Assembly: GCF_011813015.1 (NCBI RefSeq) | Contig: NZ_QHLQ01000014.1 | Coordinates: 54,199-118,198 of the forward strand | DNA from: Parasedimentitalea denitrificans | Lineage (GTDB): Bacteria; Pseudomonadota; Alphaproteobacteria; Rhodobacterales; Rhodobacteraceae | Length of the DNA stretch: 64,000 nucleotides | Direction of reading: 5' to 3' | Shown: positions 17,479-26,204 of the stretch, piece by piece | How the letters are laid out: every line of letters begins with the position of its first letter | How positions within the stretch are numbered: the first letter of the stretch is position 1 | Program-made: the position numbers and the translations under genes | The notes under the pieces: generated by a model | Databases searched by the model: none | What the model was told of the DNA's origin: nothing | Seen by the model: only the letters and a program-made list of their open reading frames with translations

Positions 17479-17832
17479 GTGGTCAAGTCCGAATCCGAGT
17501 TGTCACATTTCGGATGTATCTCTGGGTATGAGGGAAGGTAGAAAATAAAAAAATTTTCACTCTGACTGAAACGCCGAGGAAAGTGTGCGGTAAGGCTTTG
17601 AAAATGAACGGATGTTAGCGTTATCGAGCTGTCAATTTGCCTCTGTCGTGTGCGGATTGACACTACGGATCGCAGATTGGATACAATATGAATTAGTCGG
17701 ATCCAGTAAAGGGTGCGGGTGAGTAAGTGCAGTCATTTTTCCTGATACTGCGTTTATTTGCACATTTTCGAGGCGGAAATGACCTCGGCGCTTAAGGTTC
17801 GGGCGAAATAATAATCAAAATGGGAGTTGAAA
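17479..17832. other. Intergenic region upstream of dppA
   Basis: About 350 bases between the metal repressor (minus) and the dppA operon (plus). It must hold the dppA promoter. I see no gene and no convincing -35/-10 pair. The Shine-Dalgarno GGGAG at 17822-17826 is clear. Confidence 0.45.
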
Positions 17833-19416
17833 ATGAAAGCTAGGTTTTTGATGGCAGCCGGCGCGTTGGCGCTGAGCACCAGCACCGCCTTTGCCAGCAC
17901 GTTGGTTTATTGTTCTGAGGGGTCGCCAGAGGGTTTTGACCCTGCACTGTTCACCGCAGGCACTACTTTTGATGCGTCTTCGCATCCGATTTATAACCGT
18001 CTGCTGGAATTCGAAACCGGCACGACCAATGTTGTCCCTGGTCTGGCTGAAAGTGTTGAAGCCAGCGATGATGGTCTGGTCTATACCTTCAAGCTGCGTG
18101 AAGGTGTGAAATTCCACTCCAATGACACGTTCACTCCAAGCCGCGATTTCAACGCCGACGACGTGATTTTCTCGTTTGAGCGTCAGCGCTTGGAAGATCA
18201 CCCATATAACAAAGTTTCGGGCGGCACTTGGGAATACTTCTCGGGCATGTCGATGCCGGACCTGATCGATTCAATCGAGAAGGTAGACGACTATACCGTC
18301 AAATTCACTCTGACACGTCCCGAAGCCCCATTTGTTGCCAACATGGCAATGGACTTTGCGTCGATCATGTCTGCCGAGTATGGCGAAGCCATGCTGGCTG
18401 CTGGTACACCTGAGGCAATGAACACAGCGCCAATCGGCACTGGCCCATTCTCTTTTGTGGCTTATCAGAAAGACGCAGTCATCCGCTATCAGGCACATGA
18501 CGCCTATTGGAAAGACAAGGCCGAGATCGACAACCTGATCTTTGCAATCACTCCAGACGCATCGGTTCGCTATCAAAAATTGAAGGCGGGCGAATGTCAC
18601 GTGATGCCTTATCCAAACCCAGCTGATATTGCTGCGATGCAGGACGACAGCTCGATCACTATGATGGAGCAGGAAGGCCTGAACGTTGGTTATCTGGCGT
18701 ACAACACCACCATGGCACCGTTCGACAACCCAAAGGTTCGTCGCGCGTTGAACATGGCGATCGATAAACAGTCGATCATTGACGTTGTATTCCAGGGCTC
18801 GGGCGAGATCGCCAAGAACCCAATTCCACCAACCATGTGGGGCTATAACGAGGCTGTTCAGGACGACAACTACGATCCAGAAGCCGCCAAGGCGATGTTG
18901 GAAGCCGAAGGTGTTACCGATCTGTCGATGAAGATCTGGGCTATGCCAGTTCAGCGTCCTTACAACCCCAATGCACGCCGTATGGCTGAACTGATCCAGG
19001 CTGATTATGCCAAAGTTGGTGTGACTGTTGAAATCGTTTCCTACGAGTGGGGCGAGTATCTGTCGCGGTCGAAGGATCTGAACCGTGATGGTGCTGTACT
19101 GTTGGGTTGGACTGGTGACAACGGCGATCCAGATAACTTCATGGCAGTTCTGCTGGGTTGTGACGGTCGTGAAGCTTCGAACCGTGCACAGTGGTGCCAC
19201 CAGCCGTTCGAAGACTTGATCCAGAAAGCCAAGATCGTAACTGATGCTGGTGAGCGTACAGCTCTGTATGAGCAGGCTCAGGAAGTGTTCAAAGAGCAGG
19301 CACCTTGGGCAACTATCGCTCACTCGGTTGTCTACATGCCAATGAGCACCAAGGTTAAAGGCTTTAAGGTTCACCCACTGGGCGGCCACATCTTCTACGG
19401 CGTTTCCGTCGAGTAA
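17833..19416 (+). CDS. dppA: Periplasmic dipeptide/peptide-binding protein, DppA-like
   Basis: A 527-residue SBP_bac_5 family solute-binding protein. The signal peptide is MKARFLMAAGALALSTSTAFA; the mature part starts with TLVYCSEGSPEGFDPALF, very like E. coli DppA as I remember it. Further matches are IPPTMWGYN, GTGPFSF and the Cys pair of this subfamily. ATG 17833 follows GGGAG by six bases; an in-frame TTG at 17827 is less likely. It captures di- or short peptides (in some bacteria also haem or aminolevulinate) and hands them to the permeases encoded downstream. A stable hairpin separates it from the rest of the operon, as expected for a binding protein made in excess. Confidence 0.93.
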   Translation: MKARFLMAAGALALSTSTAFASTLVYCSEGSPEGFDPALFTAGTTFDASSHPIYNRLLEFETGTTNVVPGLAESVEASDDGLVYTFKLREGVKFHSNDTFTPSRDFNADDVIFSFERQRLEDHPYNKVSGGTWEYFSGMSMPDLIDSIEKVDDYTVKFTLTRPEAPFVANMAMDFASIMSAEYGEAMLAAGTPEAMNTAPIGTGPFSFVAYQKDAVIRYQAHDAYWKDKAEIDNLIFAITPDASVRYQKLKAGECHVMPYPNPADIAAMQDDSSITMMEQEGLNVGYLAYNTTMAPFDNPKVRRALNMAIDKQSIIDVVFQGSGEIAKNPIPPTMWGYNEAVQDDNYDPEAAKAMLEAEGVTDLSMKIWAMPVQRPYNPNARRMAELIQADYAKVGVTVEIVSYEWGEYLSRSKDLNRDGAVLLGWTGDNGDPDNFMAVLLGCDGREASNRAQWCHQPFEDLIQKAKIVTDAGERTALYEQAQEVFKEQAPWATIAHSVVYMPMSTKVKGFKVHPLGGHIFYGVSVE

Positions 19417-19433
19417 GATAACTTAACCATCCG

Positions 19434-19460
19434 AACCGGGGCCCAAATCGGGCCCCGGTT
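19434..19460 (+). terminator. Intra-operon hairpin after dppA
   Basis: A perfect 11-bp inverted repeat, AACCGGGGCCC and GGGCCCCGGTT, with the five-base loop AAATC and no U-tract. It lies between dppA and the peptidase gene. Such hairpins usually act as partial terminators or protect the upstream mRNA from 3' exonucleases. This role is inferred. Confidence 0.65.
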
Positions 19461-19487
19461 CACATTAATGCTTTCCGGAGACAAACA

Positions 19488-20582
19488 ATGACGAATTCTC
19501 TGGCCGAATACCGCCAGTTGGCCAAATCTTTGGCCGTTGATGCACTGGCACTGGTTCCAGGTCCAAACTTTACCCGCGCCCTGGGCCATAGCTTTATGAG
19601 CCACGAACGCCCCTTTGTGCTGATCGTTGCCGCCGAAGGTCAGCCGGCTGCCATTGTTCCCAATCTGGAGCTGAGCTCTTGGGATCTGGTTGGCTTTGAC
19701 GGCGAAGTGTTCGATTGGCGCGATCAAGACGGATATTCGGACGCCTTTGCCGCACTTGCACAGCATATGCCTATGAAGCGACTAGCAGTCGAAGGTCAGG
19801 TGATGCGGGTTTTTGTGCATCACGCGTTAAAACAGGCACAGCCTGAACTCGAAATTATTGATGCCGAGGTCGAAATCTCCGGACTACGGATGATCAAAAC
19901 CGATGCAGACGTCGCAGCGCTGGAAGCCGCGATTGCCTTGTCCGAACGCGCATTGCACCGGGTTCTTGAAGGTGTCCGGGTCGGCCAGACCGAAAAAGAA
20001 ATCGAAAGTGCCCTGATACAGGCGCTGTTCGCCGAAGGGGCTGAGGGCATGGCGTTCTCGCCCATCGTTGTTGCTGGTCCCAATTCTGCCATGCCGCATG
20101 CGCATGCAGGCGATTACAAAATTCAAGAAGGCGATCCGCTACTGTTTGATTTTGGTGGTCGTAAGGACGGGTTTGCCGCCGATATCACCCGTACCGTATT
20201 TGTGGGTGAGCCCAGCGATGAAGCTCGCGAGGTATACAACACCGTGCTTGCAGCCAACATGGCTGGTCTGGAAATGACCCGTGCTGGTGTGACGGCGCAC
20301 GACATCGATGATGTTGTCACTGGTGTGCTGGAGGCCTCACCCTACGCTGACCGTATCCGCACTAAGACAGGTCATGGATTGGGGCGCGATGTGCATGAGG
20401 CGCCGTATATCATGCGCGGTAACCATCAGGTTCTGCCAGCAGGTACCGTTTATACCAACGAACCGGGCTTATATGACGTTGGCAATTTTGGCGTACGTAT
20501 CGAAGATGACGTGCTGATCACCGAAGACGGATACCGGTCGCTGACCCAGTTCCCTAAAGACCTGATGATTGTAGGCCGCTAA
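19488..20582 (+). CDS. M24 family Xaa-Pro peptidase (prolidase-like)
   Basis: A 364-residue cytoplasmic metallopeptidase of the pita-bread fold. An N-terminal creatinase/prolidase-N domain (about 1-135) precedes the catalytic domain. All five metal ligands are visible: Asp in LLFDFGG, Asp in AADITRT, His in TGHGLG, Glu in TNEPG and Glu in RIEDDV. It follows CCGGAG and has no signal peptide. It lies between dppA and dppB and shares one base with dppB, so it is made with the transporter. It likely cleaves imported Xaa-Pro or related dipeptides on arrival. Exact specificity (prolidase, aminopeptidase P or creatinase-like) cannot be read from the sequence. Confidence 0.9.
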   Translation: MTNSLAEYRQLAKSLAVDALALVPGPNFTRALGHSFMSHERPFVLIVAAEGQPAAIVPNLELSSWDLVGFDGEVFDWRDQDGYSDAFAALAQHMPMKRLAVEGQVMRVFVHHALKQAQPELEIIDAEVEISGLRMIKTDADVAALEAAIALSERALHRVLEGVRVGQTEKEIESALIQALFAEGAEGMAFSPIVVAGPNSAMPHAHAGDYKIQEGDPLLFDFGGRKDGFAADITRTVFVGEPSDEAREVYNTVLAANMAGLEMTRAGVTAHDIDDVVTGVLEASPYADRIRTKTGHGLGRDVHEAPYIMRGNHQVLPAGTVYTNEPGLYDVGNFGVRIEDDVLITEDGYRSLTQFPKDLMIVGR

Positions 20583-21589
20583 TGCTCCGTTATACGCTGT
20601 CCCGACTGCTGACGTTTCTGCCTACCTTCTTTGGCGTGACGTTGATCTCTTTTGCTTTTATCCGGGTGCTGCCCGGTGATCCTATCATTGTCATGGCCGG
20701 TGAACGTGGCATGACCGATGAACGCTACCAGGAAATGGTTGTGAAACTGGGTTTTGATAAACCCGTTCTGCAGCAATACTGGGAGTATTTGACCGGTGTG
20801 CTACAGGGTGACTTGGGCGAAAGCTTTGTCACCAAAAAGCCTGTTTGGGACGAATTCTTTGCCCTCTTCCCCGCTACAATGGAACTGGCAGCATGTGCGA
20901 TGGTCTTTGCCATCCTGCTGGGCCTGCCAGCAGGGGTGATTGCAGCGGTGAACCGCGGCAAGTTCTTTGATCGCGCACTAATGTCTTCGGCACTGATTGG
21001 CTATTCGATGCCTATCTTCTGGTGGGCCTTGTTGCTGATCATTGTGTTCTCGGGCAACCTGGGCTGGACACCAGTATCAGGCCGAATTGACCTGCTGTAT
21101 TACTTTGACGATGTGACTGGTTTCATGCTGATCGACAGTATCTTGTCGGGCCAAGAGGGAGCCTTCAAATCTGCAGTGCGCCACTTGATCCTGCCCACAA
21201 TCGTGCTGGGGACCATTCCGTTGGCGGTGATTGCACGCCAGACACGATCAGCCATGCTAGAAGTGTTAGGCGAGGATTACATCCGCACTGCCAAAGCCAA
21301 AGGTATGACGCCAACGCGGATCAACGGTTTGCACGCACTACGCAACGCGCTGATCCCGGTGGTCACTGTGATTGGCCTGTCAGTTGGCACGCTGCTAGCT
21401 GGCGCCATCCTAACTGAAACCATTTTCAGCTGGCCGGGAATTGGCAAGTGGATGGTCGATAGTATCTTCCGCCGCGACTACCCTGTGGTGCAGGGCGGCC
21501 TGCTGATGATCGCCGTGATCGTCATGATCGTAAACCTATCTGTTGATATGCTGTACGGCGTTATCAACCCCAAAATCAGGAAGCGGTGA
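20582..21589 (+). CDS. dppB: Dipeptide ABC transporter permease, DppB-like
   Basis: A 335-residue inner-membrane permease with six transmembrane helices. It opens with MLRYTLSRLLTFLPTFFGVT, typical of DppB/OppB, and has the EAA loop (EDYIRTAKAKGMTPTRI) that docks on the ATPases. Its ATG shares one base with the TAA of the peptidase gene and its TGA overlaps the dppC start, so the operon is tightly coupled. It pairs with DppC to form the translocation channel. Confidence 0.94.
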   Translation: MLRYTLSRLLTFLPTFFGVTLISFAFIRVLPGDPIIVMAGERGMTDERYQEMVVKLGFDKPVLQQYWEYLTGVLQGDLGESFVTKKPVWDEFFALFPATMELAACAMVFAILLGLPAGVIAAVNRGKFFDRALMSSALIGYSMPIFWWALLLIIVFSGNLGWTPVSGRIDLLYYFDDVTGFMLIDSILSGQEGAFKSAVRHLILPTIVLGTIPLAVIARQTRSAMLEVLGEDYIRTAKAKGMTPTRINGLHALRNALIPVVTVIGLSVGTLLAGAILTETIFSWPGIGKWMVDSIFRRDYPVVQGGLLMIAVIVMIVNLSVDMLYGVINPKIRKR

Positions 21590-22485
21590 TGACTGATCAA
21601 ACCACCTCCACCGTCGTGGCGCGGCCCAGCCCGCTGCGTGAATTCTGGTACTATTTTCGCGAAAACCGTGGCGCTGTCTTTGGCTTCTGGTTCTTCTGTG
21701 CCTTTGTGTTCTGCGCCGCCTTTGCTCCTTGGCTGTCCCCATTTGACCCAACCGAGCAGTTTCGCGAGTTCATCCTGCAACCACCGGTCTGGCAGGAGGG
21801 CGGGTCGTGGACTTTCCCACTGGGCACTGATCCGCTGGGCCGGGACATGCTGTCACGATTGATCAGCGGCTCTCGCTATTCGTTCTTTGTCGGCATTGTG
21901 GTTGTTAGCATTTCGGCGTCGAGCGGTATCATCATCGGATTGTTGTCCGGTTTTGCACCGCGCTGGCTGGATTCACTCATCATGCGAGTGATGGACATCA
22001 TTCTGGCCTTTCCATCACTGCTGCTGGCGCTGGTACTTGTGGCCATTCTGGGGCCATCGCTGACCAATGCGATGATCGCGATTGCCATCGTGTTCCAGCC
22101 GCATTTTGTCCGCTTGACCCGTGCTTCGGTGCTGGCCGAGCGGCAAAAAGACTATGTAACCTCGGCCCGTGTTGCAGGCGCTGGGATTAAGCGGTTGATG
22201 TTTGTCACCGTGCTGCCCAATTGTCTGGCGCCAATCATCGTGCAGGGGGCACTGTCGTTCTCGACTGCTATTCTGGATGCTGCTGCGCTTGGCTTTCTGG
22301 GCATGGGGGCACAACCGCCTACGCCTGAATGGGGCACCATGCTGGCTGAATCCCGCGAGTTTATTCTGCGCGCCTGGTGGGTGGTGACACTGCCCGGCTT
22401 GGCGATCCTGGTGACCGTGCTGGCGATTAACCTGATGGGCGATGGTCTACGTGACGCGCTCGATCCGAAACTAAAGCGGAGCTAA
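21589..22485 (+). CDS. dppC: Dipeptide ABC transporter permease, DppC-like
   Basis: A 298-residue permease. A hydrophilic N-terminus with the OppC_N feature (PLREFWYYFRENRGAVFGF) and LGTDPLGRDMLSRLI precede five further helices. The EAA loop reads KDYVTSARVAGAGIKRLM. ATG 21589 overlaps the dppB stop as ATGA and follows AGGAAG; an in-frame GTG three bases earlier is the alternative. It partners with DppB. The gap to dppD is four bases. Confidence 0.94.
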   Translation: MTDQTTSTVVARPSPLREFWYYFRENRGAVFGFWFFCAFVFCAAFAPWLSPFDPTEQFREFILQPPVWQEGGSWTFPLGTDPLGRDMLSRLISGSRYSFFVGIVVVSISASSGIIIGLLSGFAPRWLDSLIMRVMDIILAFPSLLLALVLVAILGPSLTNAMIAIAIVFQPHFVRLTRASVLAERQKDYVTSARVAGAGIKRLMFVTVLPNCLAPIIVQGALSFSTAILDAAALGFLGMGAQPPTPEWGTMLAESREFILRAWWVVTLPGLAILVTVLAINLMGDGLRDALDPKLKRS

Positions 22486-22489
22486 AGAT

Positions 22490-23464
22490 ATGAGCCTGCT
22501 AAATATTCGTAACCTGACGGTGGAATTTGCCACCGCATCAGGGGCTTTTCGCGCGGTGGACGGCGTTGACCTCACTGTCGACAGGGGCGAGATCGTCGCC
22601 ATTGTGGGCGAGTCCGGCTCCGGTAAGTCTGTGTCGATGTTGGCATTGATGGGCCTACTGCCCTGGAACGCCAAGATCACCGCAGACGAGTTGATGTTTG
22701 AAGGCATCGACCTGCGTCACGTCTCGGCCCGGCAACGTCGTGATATCGTCGGCAAAGACATGGCGATGATCTTCCAAGAGCCGATGTCGTCTCTGAACCC
22801 TTGTTTTACTGTTGGGTTTCAGATCAAAGAGGCCTTGCGTCTGCATCTGGGGATGGACCGTAAGACCCGGCACCAGCGCGCGATTGAGCTGTTCGATCTG
22901 GTTGGCATTCCTGCGCCAGAAACCCGCCTGAATGCCTTTCCGCACCAGATGTCGGGCGGCATGAACCAGCGGGTGATGATTGCCATGGCGATTGCCTGCA
23001 AGCCTAAGCTACTGATCGCGGACGAGCCAACAACGGCGTTGGACGTGACCATTCAGGCGCAGATCCTGGACCTGCTGATTTCCCTGCGTGAGGAATCTGG
23101 CATGGGGCTGGTCCTGATCACTCACGACATGGGTGTGGTGGCAGAAACAGCCGAGCGTGTCTCGGTGCAATATGCGGGCCAAAAGGCAGAAGAACAGGTT
23201 GTACGCGATCTGTTCCGAAAACCGTACCATCCCTATACGGCAGCTTTGCTGGCAGCCTTGCCCGAACGGGCGACTGATCGCTTGTTGCCGACTATTCCAG
23301 GTGTTGTGCCGGGACAGTTTGACCGTCCAGTTGGGTGTTTGTTTGCACCACGTTGCGCGCATGCAAAAGAGATCTGCCAAACTACTCCGCCAGTTCCCGG
23401 CGGGTCTGAAACCGGCATGGCCCGTTGCCATTTTCCTGCCATCGCAACTGAAGAGGTCGCATGA
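22490..23464 (+). CDS. dppD: Dipeptide ABC transporter ATPase, DppD-like
   Basis: A 324-residue ABC ATPase. Walker A GESGSGKS, signature MSGGMNQR, Walker [13 protein letters not shown] and switch His in LITHDMG are all intact. The C-terminal extension carries four cysteines spaced as in the oligo_HPY domain of this subfamily ([14 protein letters not shown]), where some homologues bind an Fe-S cluster. It powers peptide uptake with DppF. Its end overlaps the dppF start by four bases. Confidence 0.94.
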   Translation: MSLLNIRNLTVEFATASGAFRAVDGVDLTVDRGEIVAIVGESGSGKSVSMLALMGLLPWNAKITADELMFEGIDLRHVSARQRRDIVGKDMAMIFQEPMSSLNPCFTVGFQIKEALRLHLGMDRKTRHQRAIELFDLVGIPAPETRLNAFPHQMSGGMNQRVMIAMAIACKPKLLIADEPTTALDVTIQAQILDLLISLREESGMGLVLITHDMGVVAETAERVSVQYAGQKAEEQVVRDLFRKPYHPYTAALLAALPERATDRLLPTIPGVVPGQFDRPVGCLFAPRCAHAKEICQTTPPVPGGSETGMARCHFPAIATEEVA

Positions 23465-24417
23465 TGACTACTCCCGTCGTTTCCGCACGTGGCCTGCAAC
23501 GGTTCTACGAAGTCAAAGATGGTTTCCTGAGCAAGCCGCAAACCCTGCGGGCACTGTCCGGTATTGATTTTGACCTGCAGCCCGGCAAAACACTGGCCAT
23601 CGTTGGTGAGTCCGGCTGTGGCAAGTCGACCCTGGCGCGTCTTGTCACCATGATCGAAGAGCCAACCGGCGGCACCCTGACTATCGAGGGCAAAGAGGTG
23701 AAGCCTGATGACTGGGCCTCGCTGCGAAAGTCAGTACAGATCGTGTTTCAGGATCCATATGGATCGTTGAACCCAAGGCAAAAAATCAGCTCCATTCTGA
23801 TGGAACCACTGGTTATCAACCGCCCAGATATGCCCCCGTCCGAGCGTGAAGCCAAAGCACGTGAAATGTTGACGCTTGTGGGGCTACGGCCTGAGCATTT
23901 TGACCGCTATCCGCATATGTTCTCGGGCGGGCAACGGCAGCGGATCTCTATCGCGCGCGCATTGATGCTGAACCCAAAGATCCTTGTGCTGGATGAACCG
24001 GTTTCGGCGCTTGATGTATCAATCCAAAGTCAGATCCTGAACCTGTTGGTTGAGCTGCAAGATCGGCTGGGGCTTGCCTATTTGTTCATCTCACATGATC
24101 TGTCAGTGGTGCGTCATTTTGCTGACGATGTGATCGTGATGTATCTGGGTCGTGCGGTGGAACACGCCAGCAAAGAAACACTGTTCAGCCATCCACGTCA
24201 CCCCTATGCCAAGGCCTTGTTGTCGACCACTCCGCGTGCCGATCCCGAGGCCAAGCGTGACCGCATCAAGCTGGAAGGGGAATTACCATCCCCGCTGGAT
24301 AACCTACCGGGCTGTGCCTTTGCACCGCGTTGCTGGTTGGCGACGGATGAGTGCCGCGCACAAAGGCCCGAACTGGAAGGCGATGTGCATCAGGTGGCTT
24401 GCTACCATCCGCTGTAA
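23461..24417 (+). CDS. dppF: Dipeptide ABC transporter ATPase, DppF-like
   Basis: A 318-residue ABC ATPase with Walker A GESGCGKST, signature FSGGQRQR and Walker B ILVLDEPVSALD. The C-terminal oligo_HPY tail has Cys residues in GCAFAPRCWLATDEC. It is the last gene of the peptide operon, with two adjacent start choices (ATG 23461 or ATG 23464). It forms the heterodimeric motor with DppD. It converges on the GntR gene, with an imperfect GC hairpin at the junction (24418-24440). Confidence 0.94.
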   Translation: MMTTPVVSARGLQRFYEVKDGFLSKPQTLRALSGIDFDLQPGKTLAIVGESGCGKSTLARLVTMIEEPTGGTLTIEGKEVKPDDWASLRKSVQIVFQDPYGSLNPRQKISSILMEPLVINRPDMPPSEREAKAREMLTLVGLRPEHFDRYPHMFSGGQRQRISIARALMLNPKILVLDEPVSALDVSIQSQILNLLVELQDRLGLAYLFISHDLSVVRHFADDVIVMYLGRAVEHASKETLFSHPRHPYAKALLSTTPRADPEAKRDRIKLEGELPSPLDNLPGCAFAPRCWLATDECRAQRPELEGDVHQVACYHPL

Positions 24418-24440
24418 CGGCGGATGTGCATTAGCCGCCG
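24418..24440. terminator. Possible GC hairpin between dppF and the GntR gene
   Basis: CGGCGG and CCGCCG form a six-bp stem around an 11-base loop, directly after the dppF stop and reaching into the end of the convergent gntR gene. There is no U-tract, so the call is weak. Confidence 0.3.
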
Positions 24441-25129
24441 GCGTGCAGCTTTTCCTGTAGTGACGTTTTGGCGTCATGGATATGCGAATAGGTGAGCTCG
24501 GCCGCTCGGTCGATATCACCTGTTTCGCAGGCGTGCAGGATCGCCAAGTGCTCTTGATTGCTGCGTTCAATGCCATCCGTCATCACAAGTTGCGCGCGAA
24601 GGTGCCGGTCAATCCGATCCATCGAGTTCTCAATGATCGAAATATGATAGGGCATTTCGCTGGCGCCATACAGGGTAGAGTGGAACCGGCGGTTCAGTTC
24701 ACCATAGTCCATTGGGTCCTGAGCGGCTGCAAACTGTTCCAGAAACCCGCGCGCATTGGTCAGGATCTCTTTGGTCATCTTGGGTATGGCAGCTCGGATC
24801 ACTGCTGGTTCCAGTAAGCAACGGAAATCAAATATCTCATCGGCTTCTTGCATTGACAGACAAGCGACGACCGCGCCCTTGTAGCGGATGGATTTGACCA
24901 GACCCTGCTGTTCTAGCATGGTGATAGCTTCACGAACCGGGATACGTGACGTGTTGAATGCACGGGCAATTTCATCCTGGCGCAATGGCGCCCCGTCACT
25001 CAGGTCACCCTCAATGATGGATTTGCGGAGCGAGCGAAAGATAATCGTCGCCGCCGAGGCTGTCTTTCCGATGTCAACCGATTGAAACTTCAAAGTATTT
25101 GGCCCGTGCTGATGGTATGTCACAGGCAA
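24431..25129 (-). CDS. GntR family regulator, FadR/FCD subgroup
   Basis: Up to 232 residues. The N-terminal winged helix shows PLRQDEIARAFNTSRIPVREA, the recognition region of GntR proteins. The C-terminal all-helical FCD domain has the ligand/metal residues in NRRFHSTLYG, QEHLAILHAC and YSHIHDA. It faces the peptide operon tail to tail and may regulate it, but no operator is obvious. The start is uncertain: the longest frame begins with TTG 25129 and an in-frame GTG lies at 25123, and neither has a clear Shine-Dalgarno. Effector unknown; FCD regulators usually sense small organic acids. Confidence 0.85.
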   Translation of the reverse strand: MPVTYHQHGPNTLKFQSVDIGKTASAATIIFRSLRKSIIEGDLSDGAPLRQDEIARAFNTSRIPVREAITMLEQQGLVKSIRYKGAVVACLSMQEADEIFDFRCLLEPAVIRAAIPKMTKEILTNARGFLEQFAAAQDPMDYGELNRRFHSTLYGASEMPYHISIIENSMDRIDRHLRAQLVMTDGIERSNQEHLAILHACETGDIDRAAELTYSHIHDAKTSLQEKLHAGG

Positions 25130-25186
25130 TTATAGCTTTGAAAGGGCGCAATGCAATGAAACTGAGCGCTGTGCCTAAATCTTGTG

Positions 25187-25208
25187 CACCTGCCCGAATG
25201 GGCAGGTG
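25187..25208 (-). terminator. Perfect 9-bp hairpin after the SRPBCC gene
   Basis: CACCTGCCC and GGGCAGGTG flank the loop GAAT. It is 39 bases past the SRPBCC stop and upstream of gntR on the same strand. No U-tract follows, so it could end or insulate transcription rather than being a classic terminator. Confidence 0.5.
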
Positions 25209-25246
25209 AGTGGCAGTCAAGGTGGACCGCATGTTTGCAGCTGTTC

Positions 25247-25741
25247 CTAGCTTTGCAACTCGGCCAGCATCTCGGCCAGCAATTCCATACCCGAGGCCCA
25301 GCCTTTGTCCATTCCTGCCATTGCAGCCTCAAAACAGGCCAGTTCGGCTGTGCTGGCATTATGGGGCACCCAAGTCAGTTTCAGCAGAGTTTTACCGCCA
25401 TTGTCGGTAAAGGTTACCGTGGTCAGCAACACCCGCGGCCAATCTGGCATCATGGGGTTTTCCGCAGCTTCCCAATCTGCGTTTGCAACCGAGTGTAACC
25501 AGACCAGACGTGCTGGGGGATCAACCTCTGTGTATTCCATCCGCTCGTAGTTAGAGTTTCCACCCCATTTCATTTCATTTAGCCAGACACCGCCGGGTGT
25601 TACGTCCAGCTTGTGAATGACTGTTTCTACACCGGGGCCATACCAATGTGACAGCAACTCGGCTTCGGTCCATGTGCGCCAGACCAATTCGCGTGGGGCG
25701 TCAAATTCTCTTTCCAATACATAGGTGGGCAATTCACTCAT
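25247..25741 (-). CDS. SRPBCC / AHSA1-like ligand-binding protein
   Basis: A 164-residue START-like protein of the AHSA1 (Aha1 C-terminal-like) family. It begins with LEREFDAPRELVWRTWTE and has LSHWYGPG, GGVWLNEM and the closing helix GMDKGWASGMELLAEML. Such proteins form a hydrophobic cavity; their ligands are mostly unknown. Its start overlaps the end of the ArsR-family gene by eight bases, forming the common ArsR-SRPBCC two-gene unit. It is cytoplasmic, with no catalytic motif. Confidence 0.88.
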   Translation of the reverse strand: MSELPTYVLEREFDAPRELVWRTWTEAELLSHWYGPGVETVIHKLDVTPGGVWLNEMKWGGNSNYERMEYTEVDPPARLVWLHSVANADWEAAENPMMPDWPRVLLTTVTFTDNGGKTLLKLTWVPHNASTAELACFEAAMAGMDKGWASGMELLAEMLAELQS

Positions 25742-26105
25742 TTGGGGGCTCCTTTTGTTCAGCCTGTTTCAATGTTTCCAACAGGTCATCCAGTTGATCA
25801 AAACTTGACGACCAAAATTCTTTGAAGTCTTCCAGCCAGTTAACTGCAGCGGCCATAGGCTTAGCCTTTAGTCGTGCTGGCCTGCGCTGTTTATCTATCG
25901 CGCGTTCCACCAAGCCCGCTCGCTCCAACACCTTCAGGTGTTTTGAAATTGCAGGCTGGCTCATCTCAAATGGTTCAGCCAGTTCATTCACTCCGGCATC
26001 ACCAGCCGCAAGCTTGGACAGAATGGCACGGCGGGTGGGATCTGCCAGTGCGGCAAAAATTGCATCAAGGTTCTGTGACGAAGAGGCGTGGTTTGATAGC
26101 TGCAT
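25734..26105 (-). CDS. ArsR/SdpR-family transcriptional regulator
   Basis: A 123-residue winged-helix repressor (LADPTRRAILSKLAAGDAGV, MSQPAISKHLKVLERAGLV). It lacks the ELCVCDL metal site of ArsR/SmtB, so it probably does not sense metals. ATG 26105 is preferred over the longer frame to 26150, because MQLSNHASSSQNLDAIF matches the usual short lead of this group and a palindrome overlaps this ATG. It is predicted to repress itself and the SRPBCC partner gene. Confidence 0.88.
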   Translation of the reverse strand: MQLSNHASSSQNLDAIFAALADPTRRAILSKLAAGDAGVNELAEPFEMSQPAISKHLKVLERAGLVERAIDKQRRPARLKAKPMAAAVNWLEDFKEFWSSSFDQLDDLLETLKQAEQKEPPNE

Positions 26106-26119
26106 AACCAAATGGTTAT
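26104..26119 (-). promoter_or_regulatory. Palindromic operator touching the arsR start codon
   Basis: ATAACCA-AA-TGGTTAT has perfect 7-bp arms and reaches into the start codon of the ArsR-family gene. No recognisable Shine-Dalgarno lies in front of that ATG. Binding here would block initiation of the unit. The autoregulator assignment is inferred from position. Confidence 0.6.
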
Positions 26120-26148
26120 ATGAGGTGCCTGTGCGAGTCAATAGGCAC

Positions 26149-26178
26149 AAAAAAACGCAGGCCAGAGCGGCCTGCGTT
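26149..26178 (-). terminator. Rho-independent terminator of the formaldehyde dehydrogenase gene
   Basis: A 10-bp perfect stem (AACGCAGGCC / GGCCTGCGTT, loop AGAGC) is followed on the minus strand by seven T. It lies 27 bases after the dehydrogenase stop and is the clearest terminator in the window. Confidence 0.9.
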
Positions 26179-26204
26179 CATAATTGCCGAGCATGAGTGG
26201 GTGC

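Noticed and set aside
18271..19389. A 372-codon open frame on the minus strand opposite dppA
   Set aside because: It lies wholly within the DppA gene, whose protein is clearly homologous to known DppA. The antisense product has no recognisable domain and is a codon-bias shadow.
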